Origin: Branchiostoma floridae
Lineage: Eukaryota; Chordata; Leptocardii; Amphioxiformes; Branchiostomatidae
Direction of reading: 5' to 3'
DNA length: 47,962 nucleotides
NCBI RefSeq assembly: GCF_000003815.2
Contig: NC_049984.1
Span: forward strand, 24,057,176-24,105,137
The notes beneath the pieces were generated by a model, which did not search any database, was not told the origin of the DNA, and was given only the letters and a program-made list of their open reading frames with translations. Shown here in pieces: positions 40,239 to 47,962 of the stretch; the first letter of the stretch is position 1, and every line of letters begins with the position of its first letter. The position numbers and the translations under genes are program-made.

Positions 40239-43200
40239 GTAACGTTATATGACATTGTACTCCCCAAGTTTTTTTTATTGAACAATGACTTTCAAATTGC
40301 TAATTTATTTTGATAAAAAAATGCAAATACAATATAGGTTGTAGATGTAATTTAACATTCCAGACTTTTATACACAATCCTTTTAATGCATTTTAATGAC
40401 TATAGGTTGCTTAATTTGTAATGTTCTAAGTTGCACACATAGTTATATGTTACATTTTAATTAGCTATCTATCATTTGCAGCTGAGGCAAAGAAATGACG
40501 GATTTTCTGTTTTTGCAGCAACTTCAATCTTTGAAGATAACATTCTTGTACAGTGTCAACTATGTATTATAATGTTTATAGCTTTTTTACTGTCCCCCCA
40601 GATTGAACGTATGGACCAGTTCTTTGCCCAGGATGGCCTGCTTCATCTTGTGTTCTTCTACCAGGAGTCCGACTCAGATAAAGACCCAGGTAAGCCTAAC
40701 AAAGAATTGTAACTGTTTTCCTCCCTACCCTCTAGTTTTATGATGTCCGCTTGCTATATTTTATTTTCTAAAAAGCTGTGAACCAACAAATTGAATTGGT
40801 CTGGCCTAAGAGCAACCTTCAATTCCTCTAAATTAAAATTATTAGCAAATCACTATCAATGACTGGACAGGTATAGTCTTTAACATTCATTTTCGTTGCT
40901 GTTTCCACAGTTGAACAGCTCCGTCTGGGAGGTCCCCCAGGCTCCACCAACAAGCCTGTCCCCAGAAAACCCAAACTGTTCATCACGGAGGGGAAGGACT
41001 CTTCTCTCAATGGTGTGGCTGTCATCTTCCTCAGGCCTAACAGCATCAGGGCAATCGCCCCAGAAAATATTACCAAGGTAACAACTGATCGTGGAGTGAT
41101 GTGCAATGTGCTGTAAAGGCATTTTTGAATTAAAAGTCATCGAAATTATCTTAAAAGTTTGCGGAGATTTAATTTTGCTATAGAAAGTGTTTGCGGTGGT
41201 TTTGTGTTCACTGTTATAAGTTTATGAATTTTTATGTCACATACTATAATGGAAAAATGGTTGCAGTGGTTGTGAGTTCGTGTTGAAGTAGCCACCTCAA
41301 AAACTGCAAAGTTTAACATACAATGTAAAAACACCGCAAAACATTTCTGCATTTACAGTACTTGTCATCTAGTTAGCAATGTTTTCTAATGCCACCTGAA
41401 ATGAAAAGCGTTATATGACAGACAGCAAAACACACAGAACCTAACACAAATTATTCATGAGCATACTTGTATATACAAATGTGTAATCCTTGATAAACAC
41501 TTTTATTTTTCGTTTCCGCAAACATCCTGGCTGGGCCATGGTTTGGAAATGTGACTATTGCATTACAAGGTATACAATACAAACCAACAAAACTGTACAG
41601 AATTTTCATAATAACTACCTGTATTACACCCTCTGTATGCTCTGATGTGTGCAATGATTTGATTGTATTTGCCTTTATCAGGAGGTGAATGTGACAGTAC
41701 TGGACACCACAGGTGTGGGGCTACTGACTGCAATACAGAGGCTGCTGTCTAACATCTTCATCCCCACCCTCAGGGTGGTAGAAAATGGCTGGGGAGATCT
41801 TGGCAATAAGGTAAGCAAATCAGTATCTGTATTATTTGGTATCTCTAAGCCAGTGCAAAACCACCATTTGAAGGCAGTTAGGCTTTAATCGGCATACCTA
41901 CAAAACATTTAACCTGTGTTATCTCACTGCACAATGCGGCGTTGGTGCGTCACTGTGGGGGTCGAAAGGTTACTCAACGAATTTCAGAGGTAAAGAACGA
42001 ATTTTCTTACCTTTTGTGTATTTTGTTGTCTTCTAAAGTAATCCTTGTACGTATTATGTAATATCAAGATTATAGACAATCACTGAAAATAAGAAAACAA
42101 ACGTGAACGAAAGTGAACGAACCCCTCAGTGCCACACCAGTGCCCCATGTGCAGTGAGATACCACCCTAAATCTTCCACTGGGCACAACAGGAAAGACAC
42201 ACTGAATAAGGTACATGTTCACCATACAGGCTTGTTGTACAAGAGAAATTCCCCATAGGCTAGCCCTTTTTTATGAACACAATGAACGGTGGATCTTACG
42301 AAATTCGCTGTACTTTTGTTGTGTCAATTAAGATTTTTATTTGTCTCCACCTAGGACGGCGCCCCGGTACGTCTGGACTTCCTAAACAACCTGGACTCGT
42401 TCGTGTCGGTCCTGGGGGGCGCCCAGGGGAGCGTGGAGGACAAGGTGGTCCTGAAGGAGTGCGAAACGTACGACCTCAAGACCCTCCGCGGGCCCCACGA
42501 CTACATCGCCGTGGCCAACAGCTCCGATGCTATAGACAAGATTGAGCAATGTATCAGGGTCTGGATCAAACAGATTGAACAGGTAGGAACATTGTTGTCA
42601 TCGTTTTGGCATTGTGGTGTTTAGCCCAGGATGATCGAATGTGGTGTTCAAGTCCTCTTACATCTCATTGATGTTTTGCCATTGGGAAAGGCACTTTCTA
42701 TAATGACTTTCCTCAGTCCACTTAGGAGAAAAAATGGGTACCAGTGGGACTTAGGTTCAAGAGGTTAAAGGTGGTGGCAGGGGAGGGTTTGGGCTGTTCC
42801 CTTGACACAATGGATAATGGAAGTTCTTGCTTGTGAGCTCTACAATTGGAAGCACTTTTGGGTTTTTTTTCGTCACGTTCTGTCCATTATTAAGCTATGA
42901 ATTTTGGATGACAAGTAGCTTGGGAAGAAGTAGTTCAGGTTTGGCCTCTTAGCAGCTTCTATTTGATCTTCAGGGATGTTTTAAACTTTCAAACAGTCAT
43001 ATAATGCTTCGTCAAGAGTCTATTTTTGTGGCACAGGCTGTGTATTGACCACAAAAATCTTGATTTTGACACAGGTTTTAGCGGAGAGTGAACAGATGAG
43101 GAAGGAAGCTGACGACATCGGTCCTCGGGCGGAGCTGGAACACTGGAAGAAGCGCATGTCAAAGTTCAACCACCTGTTGGACCAGATCAAAGGTCATGAG

Positions 43201-45590
43201 GTCAAATCAGTGCTGGGATGTCTGCAAGCTGCCAAGTCTAAACTAGTGGCAGTAAGTAAATGATAATTGTTTTACATGTATAAAGTAGAGTGGACTAATT
43301 CCTCAGCTAACCAGCATCTATCGCACCGCAGTTATCCCTCAGTAAGAGACATCTGGAGCCGCATAGTTCAAGTTTCTGACCCTTTATTCAGCCTGCCAAT
43401 TTTGGCCTACAGGCTGCATAAAAGTTCAAAACTTGGACTATGCGGCTCTAGATGTCTAATACTGAGGGATGATTGCAGTGTGCAAGATGTCGGTAGCTTG
43501 AGGAATGACTGATGATTGATTGTTTTGTAATTTTTTCAAATTTGTTGTCAAAATAGTCAACAAAAGAACAAAAGTCTGACAGAGGCAAAGGAATGAATAC
43601 TGTAAATGCCTTTAAGTTTGCCGATATTTAATTTTGCGGTAAAGCAATAGAAAAAAGAGTGTTCAGTGTGGTTTTAAAGTTTACCATAAGTTACATGTAC
43701 GCCAAAAAAGGAGTTACTCAAGCAACTGGATATGATTTTGGAAACGGTCAGATGTTTCAAACAGTTCTTCGTCAGCGTCATCCAGTTGCTTCGTAACTGC
43801 TTTTTGGCGTATCTTATTACATGCACCTGGATGTCTAACCTTCTTCAGCGTTCTGTAAGTTACCGTACAGCAATGGAAACACTGGAGGTTTCATGTTTGT
43901 GGTGAAGTGGTAACCTAACACACAAGAAGTAACATAAAAGTGCCAAAACTTTAAGACTTGCAATGTACAGTATATTGTATCATCCTTCATCATTTCATTT
44001 AATCATCCTCCATGAGGTGCAGCAAGTAAAGTCTGACTACCAGAACAGTCTGTCTTTCATTGCTGTGAGAAGTCCCGAGCCCACTAGACCAGTTTCTGAC
44101 TCAATACTAGTAAGTTCCTTCAAAGCCTTGGGTGACCAACATGTTTCTGTATATTGTATTTTGTTGATTATGCTATATAGATTTGGTGCAATGAGCAAGA
44201 ACCCAATTAACAAACTTGAAGATTTCTGAAGAATCTGTTTCTGTTCTTTTCAGACATGGAGGGAGCTTGACAACAGAATCACAGATGCTGCCAATGAGGC
44301 AAAGGACAACGTGAAGTTCTTATACACCCTGGAGAAGTACTGTGACCCACTGTACAACAGTGATCCGGTAAGGACAAAATTACCATTGATATACAGCCAT
44401 GCTCCTATCTATAGCTGAGGTAACTTTGTAAAAGATGTGTTGTCTCAATCAGTGTTCTAGCATGCCTCAATTTTCTTTCTGTCCCCTGAATTTTGAATGG
44501 AAATCCTGCGAAGGCGTAACAATCCTAGGGGGGTCCAGGGGTAAGTTATCCTGGAAAATGTTGAAATTTAGACCCTCTGAAATGCTATTTCCTTTTTTTA
44601 CATGCCATTTTTTGTCCATCATGGGACAGAATGGGCGAAATTTTTGTCCATCTCCAGCAGCAAAACAGCTGCTGCCTAGAACCCCAGTCTCAATGGATGG
44701 CTTTTCAGCACATCGAAATTTCACTTGCTTATTGAATAGAATGATATGAGTATAACTTCCTTTAATAAACTCTCTTTAATGATGATGATGATAAAGGAAT
44801 ATGAAGTCATTATTTTCCACTAGATACATGTACATGTAGGTAGAAGAAATTTCCAGGTGCTGAAAAGCCATCAATTGACAAAGCATTTCAGAAAGAATTC
44901 TTCTCTGGAAGAAAATTTGCCAACAAAAAAATTTGGTCCAGTACACATTTTTTGCATTACATTCTGTAATTTGACAATTGTCACAAAGTCCATTTGTTGG
45001 AGTATGGGATTACCGTAGTAGAATGCTATAAGATGTTGTTCTTATCGTCATCAATCTATGGAGGTATAGTTTTGGGCTCCATAGATACACAATCTATGTA
45101 ACATTCTGCAGTAATAACTTATTAATAATAAGATATATTTAGCAGGTAGGTAGGTGTGGACACAAGGGTCAAAATCGATTTCGGGCCTCCTGGTGGCCAG
45201 CCTAGGTACTGCAGCAGAACTTCCAGTTTTTGCATCTTTTGTCTTGGATATGCTGCAGTCTTGGTTTTTGGTGGCAGATAGCTTTTGATAATTTTGTAAT
45301 TTTGGACCCCCTAGTTATTTGTTTTCGGTTACCTGTTGTTGATTGTTTGTTTATTTATTTGTTTGTTAGGTTGGCATGGTGGATGCCATCCCCGGCCTAA
45401 TCAACGCCATCCGTATGATCAACTCCTACTCTCGCTACTACAACACCTCGGAGAAGATGACCTCCCTGTTTGTGAAGGTGACCAACCAGATGATAACGGC
45501 CTGCAAAGCCTTCATCACAAACAAAGGGCTGGAGGACATCTGGAGCCAACCGAGGGAGCAGCTACTCAGCAAGCTCAGGGCCTGTATCAG
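40104..45590 (+). CDS. DNAH5: Axonemal dynein heavy chain, DNAH5/DNAH8 type, N-terminal coding region (spliced, partial)
   Basis: Eight constitutive exons (40104-40238, 40602-40689, 40911-41077, 41682-41810, 42355-42582, 43075-43251, 44254-44367, 45370-45590) join into one open frame of 419 codons plus 2 bases. They carry hallmark DNAH5/8 segments: [72 protein letters not shown] and [20 protein letters not shown]. These axonemal motors are the gamma-type heavy chains of the outer dynein arm and drive ciliary beating. The window covers only the tail start, before and into DHC_N1; linker, AAA ring, stalk and microtubule-binding domain lie beyond the right edge. The frame has no ATG at the start of exon 2, so an upstream first exon must supply it. 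DNAH5 and DNAH8 cannot be separated from this part alone. Confidence 0.93.
40602..40689 (+). CDS. DNAH5: Dynein heavy chain exon 3
   Basis: Acceptor TTTACTGTCCCCCCAG and donor CCAG|GTAAGC. It is 88 bases, phase 0 to phase 1, encoding [20 protein letters not shown] and QESDSDKDP. The acidic end (ESDSDKD) falls at the variable loop present in vertebrate paralogs. Confidence 0.92.
40911..41077 (+). CDS. DNAH5: Dynein heavy chain exon 4
   Basis: Acceptor GCTGTTTCCACAG and donor AAG|GTAACA. It is 167 bases, phase 1 to 0, encoding [47 protein letters not shown]. The KPKLFITEG segment is a strong match to the DNAH5 family. Confidence 0.92.
41109..41360. mobile_element. TACTGTAAATGC-family MITE, copy 3 (intronic)
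   Basis: The left end GTGCTGTAAAGGCATTTTTG is diverged. The right end CATTTCTGCATTTACAGTA is typical, and TTTAATTTTGC and GTTTGCGGTGGTTTTG blocks are present. It lies in the intron after exon 4. Confidence 0.65.
41682..41810 (+). CDS. DNAH5: Dynein heavy chain exon 5
   Basis: Acceptor TTGCCTTTATCAG and donor AAG|GTAAGC. It has 43 codons in phase 0-0, [53 protein letters not shown] is a family signature. Confidence 0.93.
42355..42582 (+). CDS. DNAH5: Dynein heavy chain exon 6
   Basis: Acceptor TTTGTCTCCACCTAG and donor CAG|GTAGGA. It has 76 codons in phase 0-0 from [20 protein letters not shown] to [10 protein letters not shown], leading into DHC_N1. It is strikingly more GC/CpG-rich than the other exons in its third positions (GGGGGCGCCCAGGGGAGCGT). 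Confidence 0.93.
42635..42820. mobile_element. SINE/LINE 3' tail fragment
   Basis: GAATGTGGTGTTCAAGTCC, TTGGGAAAGGCACTTTC, ACTTTCCTCAGTCCACTTAG and AATGGGTACC form the conserved tail pattern of a widespread invertebrate repeat. Its reverse strand appears at 9165 and 17205. No head region is seen. Confidence 0.5.
43075..43251 (+). CDS. DNAH5: Dynein heavy chain exon 7
   Basis: Acceptor TTTTGACACAG and donor GCA|GTAAGT. It has 59 codons in phase 0-0 from [20 protein letters not shown] through [20 protein letters not shown] to AKSKLVA. The [16 protein letters not shown] segment is nearly invariant in the family. Confidence 0.94.
43324..43483. mobile_element. Foldback MITE (intronic)
   Basis: The left arm CACCGCAGTTATCCCTCAGT..GACATCTGGAGCCGCATAG and right arm CTATGCGGCTCTAGATGTC..ACTGAGGGATGATTGCAGTG are reverse complements around a ~55-base centre. 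It lies in the intron after exon 7. Confidence 0.75.
43598..43973. mobile_element. TACTGTAAATGC-family MITE, copy 4, interrupted
   Basis: TACTGTAAATGCCTTTAAG and TTTAATTTTGCGGTAA mark the left part. GGAAACACTGGAGGTTTCAT..GTGGTGAAG and a decayed CAATGTACAGTA end mark the right part. A smaller foldback (43698-43811) sits between them. Confidence 0.5.
43698..43811. mobile_element. Small foldback element nested in an intronic MITE
   Basis: TACGCCAAAAAAGGAGTTAC..AAGCAACTGGAT pairs with ATCCAGTTGCTTCGTAACTG..TTTTTGGCGTA. The arms are about 36 bases with a ~40-base loop. Confidence 0.7.
44023..44109 (+). CDS. DNAH5: Candidate in-frame cassette exon in the dynein tail
   Basis: Acceptor ATCATCCTCCATGAGGTGCAG (ending 44022) and donor CTA|GTAAGTT bracket 87 bases, exactly 29 codons, phase 0-0 and stop-free, encoding [20 protein letters not shown] followed by TRPVSDSIL. 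It falls between exon 7 (..AKSKLVA) and exon 8 (TWRELD..), a junction that is directly continuous in vertebrate DNAH5. Including it would insert a Ser/Pro-containing loop, while skipping it preserves frame. The neighbouring exons are also phase 0. It is either an alternatively spliced insertion or a lineage-specific constitutive exon. The acceptor's pyrimidine tract is moderate. Confidence 0.55.
44254..44367 (+). CDS. DNAH5: Dynein heavy chain exon 8
   Basis: Acceptor TGTTCTTTTCAG and donor CCG|GTAAGG. It has 38 codons in phase 0-0 from [20 protein letters not shown] to [22 protein letters not shown] is diagnostic of the family. Confidence 0.94.
44450..44686. mobile_element. hAT-like MITE, 237 bp, exact 8-bp target duplication (intronic)
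   Basis: CAGTGTTCTAGC at the left and CTAGAACCCCA at the right are imperfect inverted ends flanked by GTCTCAAT on both sides (44442-44449 and 44687-44694). The body (GGGGGGTCCAGGGG, TTAGACCCTCTGAAATGCTA) is related to 39755-39975 and to the ends of 30099-31933. Confidence 0.75.
44695..45369. other. Intron sequence with a small hairpin
   Basis: Within the intron between exons 8 and 9. CTATGGAG and CTCCATAG form a small hairpin at 45056-45088. The text near 45180 (GGCCTCCTGGTGGCCAGCC) resembles old repeat fragments at 19720 and 21785. Confidence 0.4.
45370..45590 (+). CDS. DNAH5: Dynein heavy chain exon 9 (last exon in the window)
   Basis: Acceptor TTTGTTTGTTAG and donor CAG|GTAAGA. It is 221 bases, phase 0 to phase 2, encoding [48 protein letters not shown] to LRACI plus two bases. 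The next exon should supply one base and continue with a segment related to KLKQEYQ. I found no such exon before 47962, so the following intron is at least 2.3 kb. Confidence 0.93.
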
Positions 45591-46012
45591 GTAAGACTGC
45601 TATCATGCCACTCAGGGCTGTCTCCAGGACCCATCCCTCTGTCTCAGGATGGAAATATTATACTTGTTGGGACGGAACAACATATTGCCCCATCTGTCAA
45701 AAAAATCTGAACTTTATGACGTGAAACTGCTGAAAATCTATTCTCATAAGCTTGAAATGACATGATTGTATAACAAGGAAAATCAACAGCATGGGCTCCC
45801 CAACAATGAGTGGGAAGGAAAGAAATTTAAAGCTGGAGACAAGCCCTAATGCCCCTGCGGTATATCACTTCATGGAATGACCCCTCTCTACCGAAATTCT
45901 TCTCAATGGTTCGCCCGGCCCCGATACTGCTAGAAATAAAAACCTTGTGGATGCCTTAATACTAGCTTCCACCCTTGCATTCTACAAACATACTGTTTCT
46001 AGACATCTCTAT
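45591..46012. other. Intron sequence
   Basis: No feature is recognised. The open frame continuing past the donor (to 45710) is intron read-through. Confidence 0.4.
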
Positions 46013-46231
46013 TAATGCTAGTTCACCTTTATTCGTCTTGTAACCTATATCCGTTGTCAAGAAAAAAACAGGGTGCTTAGGGAATCATCAAGTTGACGGA
46101 CAGTGGTTTCAAATTGTAATAATTCAAAATATTGCAGTTTGAAACCACCGGCTGATTTGATGTGATCCCCAAGTACTCTTTTTTAAGCAACGAATATAGG
46201 TTACCCCGCGGATAAAGGTGAACTAGCGTTA
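46013..46231. mobile_element. CTAGTTCACCTTTATCC palindromic MITE, copy 3 (intronic)
   Basis: The left arm CTAGTTCACCTTTATTCG..GTAACCTATATCCG pairs with the right arm CGAATATAGGTTACCCCGCG..GATAAAGGTGAACTAG. The inner arms GTGGTTTCAAATTGTAAT / TTGCAGTTTGAAACCACC also pair. The structure is identical to copies 1 and 2. Confidence 0.8.
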
Positions 46232-46345
46232 TGTATTTTTATGACCTATGACCTCCACAAACCCACCACATCACGTCTTTTATTGTATCTTCAGTATTTA
46301 TATTTCAGCCATACATAGTATGGTGAAATATATTGTATTCGTAAT

Positions 46346-46740
46346 GTTTCTTTCTTTCTTTCTTTCTCCTGTCAAATCTTCAAAGTGATTCATCTCCGCC
46401 GTTCCTGGACCGAATGACCTGAAATTTGGCACAGGGGTAGAATAGGCCAATACCTAGATGTGTTTTTCTCAGTTTTTTCATATCTGCCTCTAAAATGATT
46501 TTATTGAGGTTTAAAGGTCATGTTTTGACCAAAACGGTATATTTTGGCCCCCTGTACCCTGGTCGTACAATGGAGTGGCCTGAAATTTGGTGTAAATAGG
46601 CATTGGATAGTTGGTAAAATGATCCAAGTAAAATTTCTGGCATAAACTACTTTAAAATGCTTAATTTCAGCACTTTTCTGAGGGTAAATTGGCTTTCTTT
46701 TAGCCTCCTGCCGTGAACTCCAGTGACCCCAATAACTCCA
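46346..46740. repeat. (TTTC)n tract followed by a dispersed-repeat-like segment
   Basis: About five TTTC units (46347-46366) lead into CTCCTGTCAAATCTTCAAAG and two echoes of a GACCTGAAATTTGG motif (GACCGAATGACCTGAAATTTGG; GGAGTGGCCTGAAATTTGG). The layout suggests an old interspersed repeat with a simple-sequence end. The family is not identified. Confidence 0.4.
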
Positions 46741-46779
46741 GCCCTGGGCGACAGGTGACAGGTGTCTGTCTGCTAATTA

Positions 46780-47275
46780 ATTGAATTGTGCCGCCAGCCA
46801 ATCAGCGAAGAGAAAGAAACACTTCGTCGGCAATTGGTATCAAAGCAACCAATGACACAACACTTCTCAAGCAAACCGCGAATTTCCAAAACTGAAGCTG
46901 ATTGGCTAATATTGTCACGTGTATATGTAGACGAAACCATTCATGTTTGGGAGGATTTGGAAATCTATGTTACTCAATAAAAGGTACTGCAAAGAATATA
47001 AGAAGATAATATGTGCATTGTTTTGAAAAAATATTTATCATACAGTAACACAATGATAGATATACGGAATGAAACCTTCAGGTCTGACATATTTGTACAG
47101 AGCTTCTTGAACATTCCAACCCAGCTACTTGGACTCGTCCTGCGTCACATGTATGCAAGATTGTGTTGCGTGAACTAGACGGCAAGCGCAGCTTCGGAGT
47201 TCCTCGAATTTTCTGCGCTTTTTTACGTCAGTTTCTACCCAATTTTGGTTGTCATCGGTGGCAGAACATCATAAG
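46780..47275 (+). promoter_or_regulatory. Candidate internal promoter: CCAAT cluster, CRE-like site and leader exon donor
   Basis: Four CCAAT pentamers lie within about 110 bases (46798 plus, 46833 minus, 46849 plus, 46901 minus), two with NF-Y-like flanks (AGCCAATCAGCG and TGATTGGCTAAT). Downstream is a CpG-containing stretch with a CRE-like TTACGTCA (47223) and a strong donor, AAG|GTAAGA (47275/47276). No ATG opens a frame to the donor, so the putative exon would be untranslated. It could drive an N-terminally truncated dynein transcript or an unrelated nested gene. Confidence 0.35.
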
Positions 47276-47962
47276 GTAAGAAATGGCTATCCTTCCATTG
47301 TCCACTCCGTTGTTATTGTAGTTTGAAAGGTGTTTTCGTTTGTGAAATTCGTCAGTACGTCCTTGGTACGTGCAAAACCGCGGGCAAGTGCTAACGAGCA
47401 CTGGCGCGCTGTCGTCATTGTGTAAACCTCTCCGTTTGCTGTCAAAAACAATTGACAAAAAAATATTCCTAGACGTTACTTGCGTCTTTCCATATTTCTG
47501 TTGAATAATGATTTACTTGCGAGTTTGTTTATTTCCGTGGAAACATCTCTTAACTCTTACGTTTTGATGCAGTCAGGACGAATTTAGGTGCCGTCCTTTG
47601 GATTATGTGTAAATAATTTTCACGTAAAATTACGAGCAGCTATACTTGCAAACTCTGCTCCAATAATTTCACACGAGATGTCATGGTGTTTTATGCATAA
47701 TTCTGTTTGTTGACGGTAACTGAATATTTTATTTTGGTCGTGAGGACGTCCACATATTTTTCTGTGGGGAGGGGGGCAAATAGTTTCACAAGGTTAACCG
47801 AATAATAATTTTTCGTTCGTTCATTATATGCTGCTTACTGCATGGTTGATGTAAGAAGTGAAATGCCTTACACATATCTATGCCATGTTTTGCGGCATTT
47901 AGCAAAACTGCAAGCAAGAATGTTATACTTTGCCACCAATGTTGGTTGGTTGAAGTTGGTTT
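47276..47962. other. Right-edge intron sequence
   Basis: No exon of the dynein gene or repeat end is recognised. The minus frame 47252-47458 has no known domain. Confidence 0.4.

Noticed and set aside
46786-46980. 64-codon frame in the last intron
   Set aside because: Overlaps the CCAAT cluster, shows no domain and has no dynein similarity.

Overview
The window is metazoan nuclear DNA, most likely from a lancelet (Branchiostoma). It has spliced genes with GT-AG introns, AT-rich intergenic and intronic DNA, tRNA-derived SINEs, and many small inverted-repeat and hAT-like elements. The species call rests on gene structure and repeat style and was not checked by a search. There are no bacterial operons, rRNA genes, intact tRNA genes or CRISPR arrays.

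The only securely recognised gene is on the plus strand at the right. Eight constitutive exons between 40104 and 45590 encode the first ~419 residues of the common part of an axonemal dynein heavy chain of the DNAH5/DNAH8 (outer-arm gamma) type, up to the start of the DHC_N1 tail. Their reading frame is continuous and follows the vertebrate protein closely. The gene runs off the right edge; the exon after 45590 was not found. A 29-codon, phase 0-0 candidate cassette exon lies at 44023-44109.

The conserved exon 2 (40104) has no ATG of its own at its 5' end and begins exactly on a codon boundary. Across the ~38 kb upstream I find a dispersed set of short ATG-initiated segments. Each has an upstream in-frame stop, ends at a usable splice donor, and leaves that donor in phase 0, the phase exon 2 needs. 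The best are at 2383, 13437, 19219, 20986, 23458 and 37418; 16965 is shorter. Weaker ones are at 7844, 8104, 16345 and 33078. I interpret this as an array of alternative promoters/first exons giving the same dynein different N-termini (about 10 to 129 residues). A perfect RFX X-box (13046) precedes the 13437 exon, and near-perfect X-boxes occur at 16478 and 35429, which fits ciliary transcription. This is inference from sequence; transcript data would decide it.

The rest is repeat-rich. It includes two long hAT-like elements with exact 8-bp target duplications (14056-15289 and 30099-31933), a smaller one inside a dynein intron (44450-44686), and a CAGGGCTCGAAAT-ended family with 5-6 bp target duplications (10909, 21369, 32228). 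It also includes several foldback elements, three ~220-bp CTAGTTCACCTTTATCC palindromic elements, a TACTGTAAATGC family, a 555-bp element with TTAA ends, at least five SINE copies, a 10-unit 69-bp minisatellite (24828-25510), a CA microsatellite, and several local tandem duplications. A CCAAT-box cluster followed by a strong splice donor (46780-47275) may be an internal promoter within the dynein gene.
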